From: Pseudomonas sp. GM21
GTDB lineage: Bacteria; Pseudomonadota; Gammaproteobacteria; Pseudomonadales; Pseudomonadaceae
Assembly (NCBI RefSeq): GCF_000282215.1
Contig: NZ_AKJS01000005.1
Coordinates: 56,118-120,117 of the forward strand
Direction: 5' to 3'
DNA length: 64,000 nt
Below are positions 1 to 10,315 of the stretch, piece by piece; position 1 is the first letter of the stretch, and each line of letters opens with the position of its first letter. A model generated the notes under the pieces. It did no database searches. It was given only the letters and a program-made list of their open reading frames with translations, and was not told where the DNA came from. Made by a program: the position numbers and the translations under genes.

Positions 1-503
1 TCGCCCTCGACGGCAAGCCGGCGCATATCATTGGCAAGTTCAACTCGCTGACCGATCCGAAGATCATCCGTGCGCTGTACAAGGCCAGTCAGTCCGGGGT
101 GCGTATCGACCTGGTCGTGCGCGGCATGTGCTGCCTGCGTCCAGGCATCGCCGGGGTCTCGCACAATATCCATGTGCGCTCGATCATCGGTCGCTTCCTG
201 GAGCACACACGGGTCTTCTACTTCCTTAATGGCGGCGACGAACAGATGTTCCTCTCCAGTGCCGACTGGATGGAGCGCAACCTCGACAAGCGCGTCGAGA
301 CCTGCTTCCCGGTGGAAGGTCGCAAGCTGATTGTGCGGGTCAAAAAAGAGCTGGAGCTGTACCTCACTGATAACACCCATAGCTGGAGCCTGCAGTCGGA
401 CGGTCGTTACGTCCGTAACACGCCGACTGGCAACCAGAACCCGCGCAGTGCCCAGGCCACGCTGCTGGAGCGTTTGGGTAGCCCGATCCTGACGGTGCGT
501 TAA
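1..503 (+). CDS. ppk: Polyphosphate kinase, C-terminal part (partial)
   Basis: Only the last 166 residues are in the window; the gene begins upstream. Ppk1 makes inorganic polyphosphate reversibly from ATP. The visible part carries the C-terminal PLD-like catalytic region: the stretch reading [20 protein letters not shown] and, further on, [16 protein letters not shown] and [15 protein letters not shown] are characteristic of Ppk1. The reading frame stays open from the first base to TAA at 501-503. It converges on ppx, the enzyme that degrades the polymer, across a shared hairpin terminator, a gene pair usual in Pseudomonas. Identification is firm; nothing can be said about the N-terminal half. 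Confidence 0.95.
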   Translation, partial: ALDGKPAHIIGKFNSLTDPKIIRALYKASQSGVRIDLVVRGMCCLRPGIAGVSHNIHVRSIIGRFLEHTRVFYFLNGGDEQMFLSSADWMERNLDKRVETCFPVEGRKLIVRVKKELELYLTDNTHSWSLQSDGRYVRNTPTGNQNPRSAQATLLERLGSPILTVR

Positions 504-514
504 CACGCAAAACT

Positions 515-538
515 TGTGGGAGCGAGCTTGCTCCCACA
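515..538. repeat. REP element, single palindrome
   Basis: Palindrome with arms TGTGGGAGC and GCTCCCACA directly after ppk. It is the REP core found between genes all over P. fluorescens genomes and repeated elsewhere in this window, mostly as inverted pairs. Confidence 0.85.
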
Positions 539-572
539 GGGGATTGTGTCGCTTGCTTAATCGCGAGCATAA

Positions 573-602
573 AAAAGGCCTTCCGAAGAAGGCCTTTTCA
601 AT
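573..602. terminator. Bidirectional terminator between ppk and ppx
   Basis: Perfect inverted repeat AAAAGGCCTT / AAGGCCTTTT (573-582 and 589-598) with a 6-base loop, A-run on the left and T-run on the right. It can end transcription of ppk on the plus strand and of ppx on the minus strand. Confidence 0.85.
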
Positions 603-603
603 T

Positions 604-2106
604 TCAGCGAGCGTTCAGCACGATGTCGACGCGGGTGAGCCATTCGGCTTCGATGGCGAAGTCGGCCTGGGTCAATTGGTTGTCGTCCAGCCATTGATCC
701 GGGAACAGCACTTCCAGGCTGTTGCCATTGGCGCGCAGTTCGACCTGAGGCATTTGCTGGGTGCCGCGGATGTGATGGAACAGGATCGCAAAACGCAGCA
801 ATACGCACAGACGAATCAGCTTGATGCCGTCATCGCCGAACTCGGCAAATTTGTCCTTGGGAATATTGCGTCGGTGGCCACGCACCAACAGGGCCAGCAT
901 TAGCTGGTCCTCGCGGGAGAATCCGGCCAGGTCCGAGTGCTCGATCAGGTAGGCGCCATGCTTGTGGTACTGATAGTGCGCGATGTCCAGGCCCACTTCG
1001 TGGACTTTGGCGGCCCAGCCGAGCAATTCACGCCAGACGCCGTCTTCCAGATCCCAGTCCCTGGCAACTTGATCGAAGGCATGCAACGCCTTGCGTTCGA
1101 CCCGCACCGCTTGTTCCTGATCGACGTGATAACGCTCCATCAGCGAGCCGAGCGTGCGTTCACGGACGTCTTCGTGATGATGACGACCCAGCAGGTCGTA
1201 GAGCACGCCTTCACGCAGGGCGCCTTCGCAGTGGTCCATGCGCTGGAGTTCGAGGGCGTCGAAAATCGCTTCGAGAATTGCCAGGCCCGCCGGGAAAATG
1301 GCCCGGCGGTCGGGCTTGATGCCCTCGAAGTCGATTTTCTCGACATCGCCGAGTTTGATCAGCTTGCGCTTGAGCCAGGCCAGGCCTTCGGCATTCACCT
1401 CGCCAGTGCCGTGACCGCCGGCCTTCAGTGCCAGGCCAATGGCGCGGATGGTGCCCGAGGAGCCGATGGCTTCATCCCAGGTCAGGCGGTGCAGGGCGTG
1501 TTCAATGCTCATGATCTCCAGCCGTGCCGCGGTGTACGCCTGGGCGTAGCGGGCCGGGGTGATCTTGCCGTCCTTGAAATAACGTTGGGTGTAGCTGACG
1601 CAGCCCATTTGCAAACTTTCGCGCAGCAGCGGCTCGAAGCGTTGGCCGATGATGAATTCGGTACTGCCGCCGCCGATGTCGGCCACCAGGCGTTTGCCCG
1701 GGGTGTCGGCGAGGGTGTGGGACACGCCAAGGTAGATCAGGCGCGCTTCTTCACGGCCGGAGATGACTTCTACCGGGTGGCCGAGGATTTCTTCGGCGCG
1801 GTGGATGAATTCGGAGCGGTTACGGGCCTCACGCAGGGCGTTGGTGCCGACGATGCGCACGGCGCCTGTGGGCATACCGTTGATCAGTTGGGCAAAACGC
1901 TTGAGGCAGTCGAGCCCGCGTTGCATGGATTCTTCGCTGAGATGGCGCTCTTCGTCGATGCCGGCGGCCAGCTGAACCTTCTCCCCGAGACGCTCGAGAA
2001 TGCGGATCTCGCCGTTCTGGGCCTTGGCCACGACCATGTGAAAGCTGTTGGAGCCCAGGTCGATTGCGGCGATCAGGGACAGATTCTTCGCTTGGGATTG
2101 CGGCAT
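604..2106 (-). CDS. ppx: Exopolyphosphatase
   Basis: A 500-residue Ppx/GppA family enzyme that removes terminal phosphates from polyphosphate. The N-terminal ASKHA fold shows [13 protein letters not shown] at residues 14-26, the SGREEARL segment near 116-123 with the catalytic glutamate, and the phosphate loop DIGGGSTE at 143-150. The C-terminal half is the helical HD-like domain of long Ppx proteins. A longer reading frame exists upstream, but the start at 2106 (MPQSQAKN) puts the family N-terminus at the right place; the extra upstream residues look like translated repeat sequence. It faces ppk tail to tail. The product is likely cytoplasmic or loosely membrane-associated. Confidence 0.95.
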   Translation of the reverse strand: MPQSQAKNLSLIAAIDLGSNSFHMVVAKAQNGEIRILERLGEKVQLAAGIDEERHLSEESMQRGLDCLKRFAQLINGMPTGAVRIVGTNALREARNRSEFIHRAEEILGHPVEVISGREEARLIYLGVSHTLADTPGKRLVADIGGGSTEFIIGQRFEPLLRESLQMGCVSYTQRYFKDGKITPARYAQAYTAARLEIMSIEHALHRLTWDEAIGSSGTIRAIGLALKAGGHGTGEVNAEGLAWLKRKLIKLGDVEKIDFEGIKPDRRAIFPAGLAILEAIFDALELQRMDHCEGALREGVLYDLLGRHHHEDVRERTLGSLMERYHVDQEQAVRVERKALHAFDQVARDWDLEDGVWRELLGWAAKVHEVGLDIAHYQYHKHGAYLIEHSDLAGFSREDQLMLALLVRGHRRNIPKDKFAEFGDDGIKLIRLCVLLRFAILFHHIRGTQQMPQVELRANGNSLEVLFPDQWLDDNQLTQADFAIEAEWLTRVDIVLNAR

Positions 2107-2182
2107 GGTCAGGGGTCTCGGTCGATAACCTCGACATCCTGCCACGATCAACGGCTGGCGCCAACGCGCAGTGTTCAAAGCC

Positions 2183-2289
2183 GATCGTTCCCATGCTCCG
2201 CGTGGGCATGCAGCCCGGGACGCTCTGCGTCCCAAAAGCGGACGCGGAGCGTCCGTTGAGGCATTCCCACGCGGAGCATGGGAACGATC
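2183..2289. repeat. Large palindromic repeat, copy 1
   Basis: About 107 bp imperfect palindrome starting GATCGTTCCCATGCTCCGCG and ending with its complement. It holds inner arms GGGACGCTCTGCGTCCC and a GGACGCGGAGCGTCC-like segment. Four further copies lie in this window. Its last bases TGATC on the minus strand contribute the TGA stop codon (2288-2290) of the ABC ATPase gene. Confidence 0.85.
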
Positions 2290-3025
2290 AGGTGGCGTGT
2301 TCAACCGTCCCGATAAAATTCGCCAACTCCGCCGTCTGCGGATGGGCGAACAGCACTTTCGGATCCCCCACCTCATGCACCTTACCCTGATGCATGAACA
2401 CCACCTTATCCCCAACCTCCCGGGCAAAGCGCATTTCGTGGGTGACCATGATCAGCGTCATCCCGTCCCTGGCCAGTTGCCGAACCACACTCAGCACTTC
2501 ATTGACCAACTCCGGGTCCAGCGCCGAGGTAATCTCATCGCACAGCAGCACTTTGGGCGACATCGCCAGCGCCCGGGCAATGGCCACCCGCTGTTGTTGC
2601 CCGCCGGACAGCCGGTCGGGGAAGGCGTCAAACTTTTCCCCCAGCCCTACGCGCTCCAGCATCTCCCTCGCCAGTTCAGCCGCTTTGGCTTTCGGTACTT
2701 TCTGCACCACTTGCGGCGCGAGCATGACGTTCTCGCCAACGGTCAGGTGTGGGAACAGGTTGAACTGCTGGAACACCATGCCGACTTTCTGCCGCAGGCT
2801 GCGCAAGTCAGCACGGGCGGCGTCAAGGTATTCGCCGTCCACTTCGATCACGCCGTCGTTGATTGACTCCAGGCCATTGAGCGTGCGCAATAACGTGGAT
2901 TTGCCCGAGCCGCTGCGGCCGATGATCGCCACCACCTGGCCTTCCTCGACGCTAAGGTCGATGCCTTTGAGCACGTGGTGATCGCCGTAATATTTATGCA
3001 GGGCGGAAATTCTAAGCAGAGGCAT
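2288..3025 (-). CDS. Polar amino-acid ABC transporter ATP-binding protein
   Basis: A 245-residue ATPase of the GlnQ/HisP class energising uptake by the two permeases encoded upstream. Walker A is GRSGSGKST at residues 36-44, the signature LSGGQQQR starts at 139, Walker B VLLCDE lies at 159-164, and the switch VTHEM follows near 194. The start at 3025 (MPLLRISAL) fits the family; it overlaps the permease gene by 14 bases, indicating translational coupling. It is the last gene of a four-gene unit: binding protein, two permeases, ATPase. The stop codon lies in the edge of a palindromic repeat, so the last residues may come from the insertion. The substrate cannot be read from sequence. Confidence 0.92.
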   Translation of the reverse strand: MPLLRISALHKYYGDHHVLKGIDLSVEEGQVVAIIGRSGSGKSTLLRTLNGLESINDGVIEVDGEYLDAARADLRSLRQKVGMVFQQFNLFPHLTVGENVMLAPQVVQKVPKAKAAELAREMLERVGLGEKFDAFPDRLSGGQQQRVAIARALAMSPKVLLCDEITSALDPELVNEVLSVVRQLARDGMTLIMVTHEMRFAREVGDKVVFMHQGKVHEVGDPKVLFAHPQTAELANFIGTVEHAT

Positions 3026-3662
3026 GCAGTCTCCTTTCCAGGTAGCGCGCGCTGAGGGACAGGGGGTAGCAGAGTAGGAAGTAACCGAGGGCAACCAGGC
3101 CATACACCATGAAGGGTTCGAAGGTGGCGTTGGCAAGCATGCCGCCGGTCTTGGTCAGTTCGGTGAAACCAATGATGGAAGTCACGGCGGTGCCTTTGAC
3201 CACTTGCACCGAAAAGCCCACGGTCGGCGCCACGGCGATTCGCAACGCTTGCGGCAGGATCACGTAACGCAGCTGCTCCAGCGGATTGAGCGCAAGGCTT
3301 GATGAAGCTTCCCACTGACCGTTGGGGATCGATTCGACGCAACCGCGCCAGATCTCCGCCAGATACGCGCTGGTAAACAGCGTCAGGGCAACCGCAGCGG
3401 CCATCCATGGCGAGATGTCCACGCCGGCCAGCGCCACACCGAAGAACACCAGAAACAGCTGCATCAACAGCGGCGTGCCCTGGAACAGTTCGATGTAAGT
3501 GCGAGCGAAGCTTCGCGGCAGGGATTTTTTCGAAATGCGCATGACCAGGATCAGCAAGCCGATCAACCCACCGCCGATAAACGCCACCAGCGACAGCGCC
3601 AGGGTCCATTGCAGGCCTGTGAGCAAGTTGCGCACGACGTCCCAAAAGGTGAAATCACTCAT
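3012..3662 (-). CDS. Polar amino-acid ABC transporter permease (second)
   Basis: A 216-residue inner-membrane permease of the HisM/GlnP (PAAT) family. Hydrophobic segments lie near residues 15-40, 55-80 and 85-105, and the EAA-type loop with WEASSSLALNPLEQLRYVILPQALRIAVAP lies in the second half; that loop docks to the ATPase. The N-terminus MSDFTFWDVV at 3662 fits the family and overlaps the stop of the preceding permease as ATGA, a sign of translational coupling. It pairs with the gene at 3659-4327 to form a heterodimeric channel. Confidence 0.9.
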   Translation of the reverse strand: MSDFTFWDVVRNLLTGLQWTLALSLVAFIGGGLIGLLILVMRISKKSLPRSFARTYIELFQGTPLLMQLFLVFFGVALAGVDISPWMAAAVALTLFTSAYLAEIWRGCVESIPNGQWEASSSLALNPLEQLRYVILPQALRIAVAPTVGFSVQVVKGTAVTSIIGFTELTKTGGMLANATFEPFMVYGLVALGYFLLCYPLSLSARYLERRLHASA

Positions 3663-4327
3663 TGGCTGCTCCTGGCGATGTAGCGACGACCGATCCAGTT
3701 CAGCAATTGGCGGATCAACAGCGCCATGCACAAATAGAGCAGGGTGGTCAGGGCATAGGTTTCAAAGGCGCGGAAGTTGCGCGATTGAATGAAGTTGGCG
3801 GCGAAACTCAGTTCTTCGGTCGCAATCTGCGAGCAGACGGCCGAACCGAGCATGACGATGATGATCTGGCTGCTCAGCGCCGGCCATACTTTGCCCAGGG
3901 CCGGCAGCAGGACCACATGGCGGAACGCTTCAAAGCGGTTCATCGCCAAGGCGGCTGCGGCTTCAAGCTGCCCCCGGGGAATCGCCTGGATGCCCGCACG
4001 AATGATCTCGGTGGAATAGGCGCCGAGGTTGATCACCATCGCCAGCACCGCGGCCTGCCATTCTGAAATCTGCACGCCCAGGGATGGCAATCCGAAGAAG
4101 ATGAAAAACAACTGCACCAGAAACGGCGTGTTGCGGATCAGCTCGACGTAAACCCCGAAAATCGCCGAGAACGGTCGAATGTTCCACGCCCGCACCAGCG
4201 CCCCGACGATGCCAAGCCCCACGCCAAGCACGGCACCGACCGCCGTCAGCTCAAGGGTGAACAGCGCCCCGCGCAGCAACAGGTCGGTGTTGTGAACCAC
4301 CGGCAGAAAGTCGAACTGATAAGCCAT
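3659..4327 (-). CDS. Polar amino-acid ABC transporter permease (first)
   Basis: A 222-residue PAAT-family permease. The N-terminus MAYQFDFLPVVHNTDLLLRG is typical, followed by LTAVGAVLGVGLGIVGALVR as a membrane segment and the conserved VELIRNTPFLVQLFFIFFGLP. The coupling loop GQLEAAAALAMNRFEAFRHVVLLPAL is near residues 140-165. It follows the binding-protein gene by 22 bases and couples by ATGA overlap to the second permease. Together they would carry an amino acid across the inner membrane. Confidence 0.9.
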   Translation of the reverse strand: MAYQFDFLPVVHNTDLLLRGALFTLELTAVGAVLGVGLGIVGALVRAWNIRPFSAIFGVYVELIRNTPFLVQLFFIFFGLPSLGVQISEWQAAVLAMVINLGAYSTEIIRAGIQAIPRGQLEAAAALAMNRFEAFRHVVLLPALGKVWPALSSQIIIVMLGSAVCSQIATEELSFAANFIQSRNFRAFETYALTTLLYLCMALLIRQLLNWIGRRYIARSSQ

Positions 4328-4349
4328 GCTCGGTCTCCTTTGGCGAAAA

Positions 4350-5135
4350 TCAGAGATCGGCCGGCAACGGTTCTTTCAGCCAGGTTTGGGAATTTTTCTC
4401 CAGCGCGCCATCGGTCTTGGCGGTGGCGAGGATCTGATTGACCTTGCCCAGCAGCGCGGCCTCGTTCTTGTTTACGCCAACGTAGACCGGCGAATCCTTG
4501 AGCTTCACTTTCAGCGCGGGCACACGTTTCGGGTTTTTCTCGCTGATCGCCACCATCACCACGTTGCCGCTGGCAATCAAGTCAACCTGGCCTGCGAGGT
4601 AGGCGGCAATGGTCGAGTTGTTGTCTTCGAAACGCTTGATGGTCACGCCTTCGGGGGCCACTTTGGTCAGTTCGATGTCTTCGATGGCGCCACGGGTGAC
4701 GCTGATGGTTTTGCCCTTGAGGTCGTCCAGGCTTTTGATGTCGGCGTCTGGCGGGCCGAACACCGCGAGGTAGAAAGGGGCGTAGGCGCTGGAGAAATCG
4801 ATGACTTTTTCGCGCTCGGGGTTCTTGCCGAGACTGGAGATCACCAGGTCCACCTTGCCGGTCGTCAGGAACGGGATGCGGTTGGTGCTGTTGACCGGGG
4901 TCAGTTCGAGGTTGACCTTGAGCTGGTCGGCCAGCAGTTTTGCGGTATCGATGTCCAGTCCGCGCGGTTTCATGTCCGGGCCGACCGAGCCGAACGGTGG
5001 GAAGTCCTGCGGCACGGCGACTTTGAGAACGCCGCGTTTGACCACATCCTCCAGACCGTCGGCGTGGGCGGGCGCCTGGCTCAGCATCAGGCTGGCAAAC
5101 AGGGCGGCAAGGAGGGCGCTGTAACGCTGGGTCAT
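4350..5135 (-). CDS. Amino-acid ABC transporter substrate-binding protein
   Basis: A 261-residue periplasmic binding protein of solute-binding family 3. The signal peptide MTQRYSALLAALFASLMLSQAPAHA is cleaved around residue 25. The mature part opens DGLEDVVKRGVLKVAVPQDFPPFG, the usual start of the ligand-binding lobe, and includes KPRGLDIDTAKLLADQL and LTTGKVDLVISSLGKNPEREKVIDFS. A longer upstream frame would put about 34 non-signal residues first, so the start at 5135 is preferred. It is the first gene of the transporter operon, divergent from a GntR-type regulator that probably controls it. The ligand is unknown; PERE..DFS segments occur in binding proteins for several amino acids. Confidence 0.92.
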   Translation of the reverse strand: MTQRYSALLAALFASLMLSQAPAHADGLEDVVKRGVLKVAVPQDFPPFGSVGPDMKPRGLDIDTAKLLADQLKVNLELTPVNSTNRIPFLTTGKVDLVISSLGKNPEREKVIDFSSAYAPFYLAVFGPPDADIKSLDDLKGKTISVTRGAIEDIELTKVAPEGVTIKRFEDNNSTIAAYLAGQVDLIASGNVVMVAISEKNPKRVPALKVKLKDSPVYVGVNKNEAALLGKVNQILATAKTDGALEKNSQTWLKEPLPADL

Positions 5136-5248
5136 GGCAAATCTCCGGATCGGCGAGAAGTGAATTCTGCGGATCGACAGAGCATGGGCCATGCCAAGAG
5201 TCGGTTTTAGGGGCGCAGGCCGCGGGTTTACTGGCATTGTTCGGTCTT

Positions 5249-5263
5249 ACTGGTCTGAACAGT
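5249..5263. promoter_or_regulatory. Candidate operator in the transporter / GntR divergent region
   Basis: ACTGGTCTGAACAGT has perfect outer ACTG/CAGT arms, and the GGTCT half repeats 9 bases upstream (CGGTCTT then TGGTCTG). It lies in the 256-base gap between the divergent transporter and FCD-regulator genes, where such regulators usually bind. Inferred from position and symmetry only. Confidence 0.35.
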
Positions 5264-5391
5264 CAGGTCCTGTTTCGCACCCCGATAGCGCATCGCCGCA
5301 AACGACCGAACCCCCATGGGGCACGACTTGCCGGGCGCTGCGATTAGCTTTACAACTGATCGCTCATTGGCCTGGTTCGTTTGAAAAAACC

Positions 5392-6099
5392 ATGAATTCG
5401 ATCTCCCGTGCGGTTCCTGAAGTGGCACTGCAAGCCATTCGTAAACTGATCACCGAGCATGGATTCGGGCCGGGCGATGCCTTGCCCTCGCAACGGGACC
5501 TGGCGGTGCAGCTGGGGGTCAGTCGGGCGTCATTGCGTGAGGCATTGTCGTCGCTGAGTGCGCTGGGGGTGATCAGTATCCAGCCAGGCAAAGGCGTATT
5601 CGTGCAGGCGCCGGTGGACCTGCCGCGTGGCGAGCCCACAGTGAGTTGGCCGTTCGCTGCCCAGGCCTCACCACTGGATATTTTCCAGTTGCGTTATGCC
5701 CTGGAAGGCTTTGCCGCCGGTTTGGCGGCAGTGACCCTGAGCACTCAAGAGCTCGATGCGCTGGAAGACAACGTCGCAGCGATGCGCATCGAGTTGAAGG
5801 CCGGCGACTTCGAGGCTGCAGCGAGGCTGGATTTCGAGTTCCACCAACGCATCCTGCTGGCCAGCGGGAATCAGGCGATGCTGAGCATCCTGAGCGCCAG
5901 CGCCGAGATCTTTCTGGAGAGCCAGAAGTTACCGTTCATCCGGGCTGAGCGGGCCCTGGAAACCTGGCAGGAACACCGTAAAATCCTCCGCGCGCTGACC
6001 CGCCGGGCATCCGGGGCTGCGCAGAAGGCTATGCACGAACATGTACGAAACGCGGCGCTGCGTACGGGAATTACCTTCGTCGCTCCCGCCACCCTGTGA
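5392..6099 (+). CDS. GntR-family transcriptional regulator, FCD domain
   Basis: A 235-residue regulator. The N-terminal winged helix-turn-helix includes LPSQRDLAVQLGVSRASLREALSSLSALGVISIQPGKGVFVQAP near residues 27-70, the typical FadR/GntR DNA-binding pattern. The C-terminal helical FCD domain carries the LRYALEGFAAGLAA and DFEFHQRILLASGNQAM segments, whose acidic and histidine residues usually bind a metal and an organic-acid ligand. The ATG at 5392 is chosen because the long upstream extension is compositionally unlike a protein start. Divergent position implies control of the adjacent amino-acid transporter. Confidence 0.9.
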   Translation: MNSISRAVPEVALQAIRKLITEHGFGPGDALPSQRDLAVQLGVSRASLREALSSLSALGVISIQPGKGVFVQAPVDLPRGEPTVSWPFAAQASPLDIFQLRYALEGFAAGLAAVTLSTQELDALEDNVAAMRIELKAGDFEAAARLDFEFHQRILLASGNQAMLSILSASAEIFLESQKLPFIRAERALETWQEHRKILRALTRRASGAAQKAMHEHVRNAALRTGITFVAPATL

Positions 6100-6219
6100 C
6101 CTGAGCTATACCCAAACTCATGGACCACCATAGCGAGACTCAATCATCTGCACCTTCCTGAACGAGGGAAGGGCGGCTATGATGGGCCACGTTTTTTTGC
6201 TTACAACCTGGAGACTTCC

Positions 6220-6549
6220 ATGAGCAGCGATCTTATCAAACACGTTAGCGACGCTAGCTTCGAGGCCGACGTACTCAAGGCCGAAGGCGCTGTACTGGTC
6301 GACTACTGGGCTGAATGGTGCGGCCCTTGCAAAATGATCGCTCCTGTTCTGGACGAAATTGCTGAAACCTACAAAGGCAAGCTGACCGTTGCCAAGCTGA
6401 ACATCGACGAAAACCAGGAAACACCGGCCAAGCATGGCGTGCGTGGTATCCCGACGCTGATGCTGTTCAAGAACGGCAACGTTGAAGCGACCAAGGTCGG
6501 CGCGCTGTCCAAGTCGCAGCTGGCTGCTTTCCTCGACGCCAACATCTAA
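6220..6549 (+). CDS. trxA: Thioredoxin 1
   Basis: A 109-residue thioredoxin, the usual family length. The active site WCGPC is at residues 33-37, after the strand AVLVDYWAE, and the cis-proline segment [11 protein letters not shown] lies near 74-84. It reduces protein disulfides in the cytoplasm with electrons from thioredoxin reductase. A Shine-Dalgarno-like CTGGAGAC precedes the ATG. It is followed by its own strong terminator and then by rho, the trxA-rho order shared by many gamma-proteobacteria. Confidence 0.98.
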   Translation: MSSDLIKHVSDASFEADVLKAEGAVLVDYWAEWCGPCKMIAPVLDEIAETYKGKLTVAKLNIDENQETPAKHGVRGIPTLMLFKNGNVEATKVGALSKSQLAAFLDANI

Positions 6550-6570
6550 GCGTTGATTTAAGCGTCATCA

Positions 6571-6602
6571 AAAAGGCCCCGCACATCGCGGGGCCTTTTC
6601 GT
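6571..6602 (+). terminator. Intrinsic terminator after trxA
   Basis: Inverted repeat AAAAGGCCCCG / CGGGGCCTTTT (6571-6581 and 6589-6599) followed by T residues. It separates trxA from rho, implying that rho has its own promoter in the ~200-base leader. Confidence 0.9.
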
Positions 6603-6796
6603 TATTCAGGGCTAGACGCTCCGAAACGCAGGTGTTACATTCGGCCCCGCACTGGTTTCTCCATTGCCCCCTGCTAGCCGTCGCCGACGCACTCCTTTTC
6701 GAATAAGTACGCGATCCTGTCGCCTTCTCTGCGGCGCGGCCTCATTAAGCCAAAAGCTTAATTTCCCCCCTCCATAAATGATTACGTCATTCCTAT

Positions 6797-8056
<1,260 letters not shown>

Positions 8057-8074
8057 GACGGCTCGTTTGAGTTG

Positions 8075-8109
8075 AAAAATGGCGCCCCTCGAGGGTGCCA
8101 TTTTTTTTG
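8075..8109 (+). terminator. Intrinsic terminator after rho
   Basis: Hairpin with outer arms AAAATGGC and GCCATTTT and inner GC-rich pairs around CCCCTCGAGGG, followed by eight T residues. Confidence 0.88.
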
Positions 8110-8242
8110 TGTTGAAAATGGAAGGTTTGTGATCAGCTACGGTCCCTTGGGAAGCACTCATTCGATACAGAAACGCTGTCTAGCCCTTGCGCCACGGACA
8201 GAAGCTGTTCAAACAATAATCAACTGACTGGCATTCGAGTTT

Positions 8243-10246
8243 ATGAGCACTCTTGCTTACCGAAGGGATATCGACGGCTTGCGGGCAATCGCCGTTATTG
8301 CGGTGGTGTTGTTCCATTTTGGCGTTCCTGGATTTACCGGCGGATTCGTTGGTGTAGATATCTTTTTCGTGATTTCCGGCTTCCTGATCACCTCGATCAT
8401 CTGGAATCAGCGGCAGGCCGGGCGTTTCAGCTTTGTCGATTTCTGGGCGCGCCGTGCCCGGCGGATTCTGCCAGCGCTGTTTGTGATGATTGTCGCGGTG
8501 CTGGTGGTGGGCTGGTTCCTGTTGGCGCCCGCGGATTACGAAGAGCTGGGCCGCTCGGTGCGCTATCAGGTGATGTTCGTTTCCAACATCCTGTTTATGC
8601 GTCAGGACGGTTATTTTGACGTCGCCTCCGATCTCAAGCCTTTGCTGCATACATGGTCGCTGGCGGTTGAAGAACAGTTTTATATTGTCTTTCCGCTGCT
8701 CCTGACGGTGCTGTCGAGTCGCCTGAAACATTGGCGCCTGGCCCTGTTTGGCGTGTTGCTGGTGTCATTCGGGCTCAGTGTCTGGGCCGTTGCCCATCAC
8801 CCTGAAAAAGCCTTTTTCCTGTTACCAATGCGTGCCTGGGAGCTGTTGGCCGGCGCCATGCTGGCGATCGCGCCGCGAACGGGCTGGCGCCTGACGCCCA
8901 TCGGGGCGCAACTGTTGAGCCTGACCGGAGCCGGGCTGATTCTGACGGCCGTGTTCTGCTATGACAAAAGCACACCATTCCCTGGTGCAGCCGCCTTGCT
9001 GCCGACCCTGGGTGTAGTCGCGCTGATCCTGGCCAACGGCCATCGGCAAACCCTGGTCGGTCGCTTGCTCGCCAGTCGTGTGCTGGTCGGGTTCGGGCTG
9101 ATTTCCTATTCGTGGTACCTGTGGCACTGGCCGGTCTTCGTTTTCTCCAGTTATGCCAGCGTCGACGAGCCTGGCCCGTTTGATATCTCAGGGTTGATTC
9201 TGCTCAGTCTGGTGCTGGGTTATCTGTCGTGGCGATTCGTCGAGACGCCGTTGCGCGAGCGCCGGCTGTTGGCGGGGCGTCGGCAGATTCTGCTCGCAGC
9301 GGGGATGGGGGTGTTGGTGTTGGGGCTGGCCGGCCAAGCGTTGCGCTGGACCGATGGTTTGCCCTCGCGCCTGTCCGATCAAGCCTTGCAGTATGCCAAA
9401 GGGAAAGAGTGGCGCCCGGAGCTGATGCGCTGCGTGGCCAATGATCAAACCCCGGACGACAAGCTATTTTGTCATTACGGGATGCCAGCACCAGACGTTT
9501 CAAAGGCGCTGGTCTGGGGCGACAGTCATGCCACGGCGTTGATTCCGGTATTCGACGACGGTGCGCAGAAGTACGGTGTCAGCGTGATTCTGGCCAGTGC
9601 TACGGGCTGCATTCCGGTTGAAGGGCTGGAACACGATCCGCAGTGTGCACGGTTCAATCGCCGGGTCGAGCAGGCCATGAAGCTGCAGTCGGTGGGCGAT
9701 GTGGTGTTGGTCGCGCACTGGAGCCTGTATCTCTATGGCGATGCGAAAGGTGACCTTGGGCATGTGTTGCGCGATTCCCATGGCCGTTATGACCGGGCGA
9801 ACGCCGAACAACAACTGACCGACGGATTACAGGCAACCGTGCGACAACTGCGCGGCGGCGGGCATCGCGTCTGGCTGGTCAAGGAAGTGCCGCTGCAACC
9901 GTTCAGCCCACCTTACCGTCTCAGCCGCTTGGCGATGATGAATCGTCCAACCGATGACGTGGGGCTCGCGGTGGCCGAACACTTCAAGCGCCAGGCTTTC
10001 ATCAGTCAGTTGTTTGCACAAATTGCGACAGCCAATACCGGGGTGACCGTTGTTGATCCGGCGCCGCTGCTGTGCGATGACGAAGGGCTTTGCCGCACCG
10101 AACTCGATGGTCATTCGATGTACGTCGACGACAATCACTTGTCCGAAGTCGGTGCACGGTTCATCGCGCCGGTGCTTGAGCCGTTGTTCAAGCGCTTGCA
10201 CGCACGGGCAACTCTGGGTAATGGTGACCCAAATGCAGCCAGGTAA
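8243..10246 (+). CDS. Membrane O-acyltransferase with C-terminal SGNH domain
   Basis: A 667-residue OafA/YrhL-type protein. The N-terminal acyltransferase-3 domain shows YRRDIDGLRAIAVIAVVLFHFG (residues 6-27) and FVGVDIFFVISGFLIT (35-50), then about ten membrane segments to near residue 370. The C-terminal periplasmic part is an SGNH hydrolase-like domain: block I is VWGDSHATAL near residue 425, and the catalytic DNHLSEVG is near 629. Such proteins transfer acetyl groups to surface polysaccharides such as O-antigen or exopolysaccharide. No glycan genes are adjacent, so the acceptor is unknown. It stands alone between rho and ubiD. Confidence 0.9.
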   Translation: MSTLAYRRDIDGLRAIAVIAVVLFHFGVPGFTGGFVGVDIFFVISGFLITSIIWNQRQAGRFSFVDFWARRARRILPALFVMIVAVLVVGWFLLAPADYEELGRSVRYQVMFVSNILFMRQDGYFDVASDLKPLLHTWSLAVEEQFYIVFPLLLTVLSSRLKHWRLALFGVLLVSFGLSVWAVAHHPEKAFFLLPMRAWELLAGAMLAIAPRTGWRLTPIGAQLLSLTGAGLILTAVFCYDKSTPFPGAAALLPTLGVVALILANGHRQTLVGRLLASRVLVGFGLISYSWYLWHWPVFVFSSYASVDEPGPFDISGLILLSLVLGYLSWRFVETPLRERRLLAGRRQILLAAGMGVLVLGLAGQALRWTDGLPSRLSDQALQYAKGKEWRPELMRCVANDQTPDDKLFCHYGMPAPDVSKALVWGDSHATALIPVFDDGAQKYGVSVILASATGCIPVEGLEHDPQCARFNRRVEQAMKLQSVGDVVLVAHWSLYLYGDAKGDLGHVLRDSHGRYDRANAEQQLTDGLQATVRQLRGGGHRVWLVKEVPLQPFSPPYRLSRLAMMNRPTDDVGLAVAEHFKRQAFISQLFAQIATANTGVTVVDPAPLLCDDEGLCRTELDGHSMYVDDNHLSEVGARFIAPVLEPLFKRLHARATLGNGDPNAAR

Positions 10247-10315
10247 GCAGCGATAAGCTGCCAGCGAACGGCAGAGCAGGTAGGATGTACGCCTATTTTA
10301 GGGGTGCCACCGTTA

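Noticed and set aside
937..2259. Long plus-strand open frame (440 codons) opposite ppx
   Set aside because: It is the mirror of ppx in GC-rich sequence, lacks a ribosome site and any recognisable domain, and its composition (rich in Ala, Gly, Val, Asp) is that of a shadow frame.
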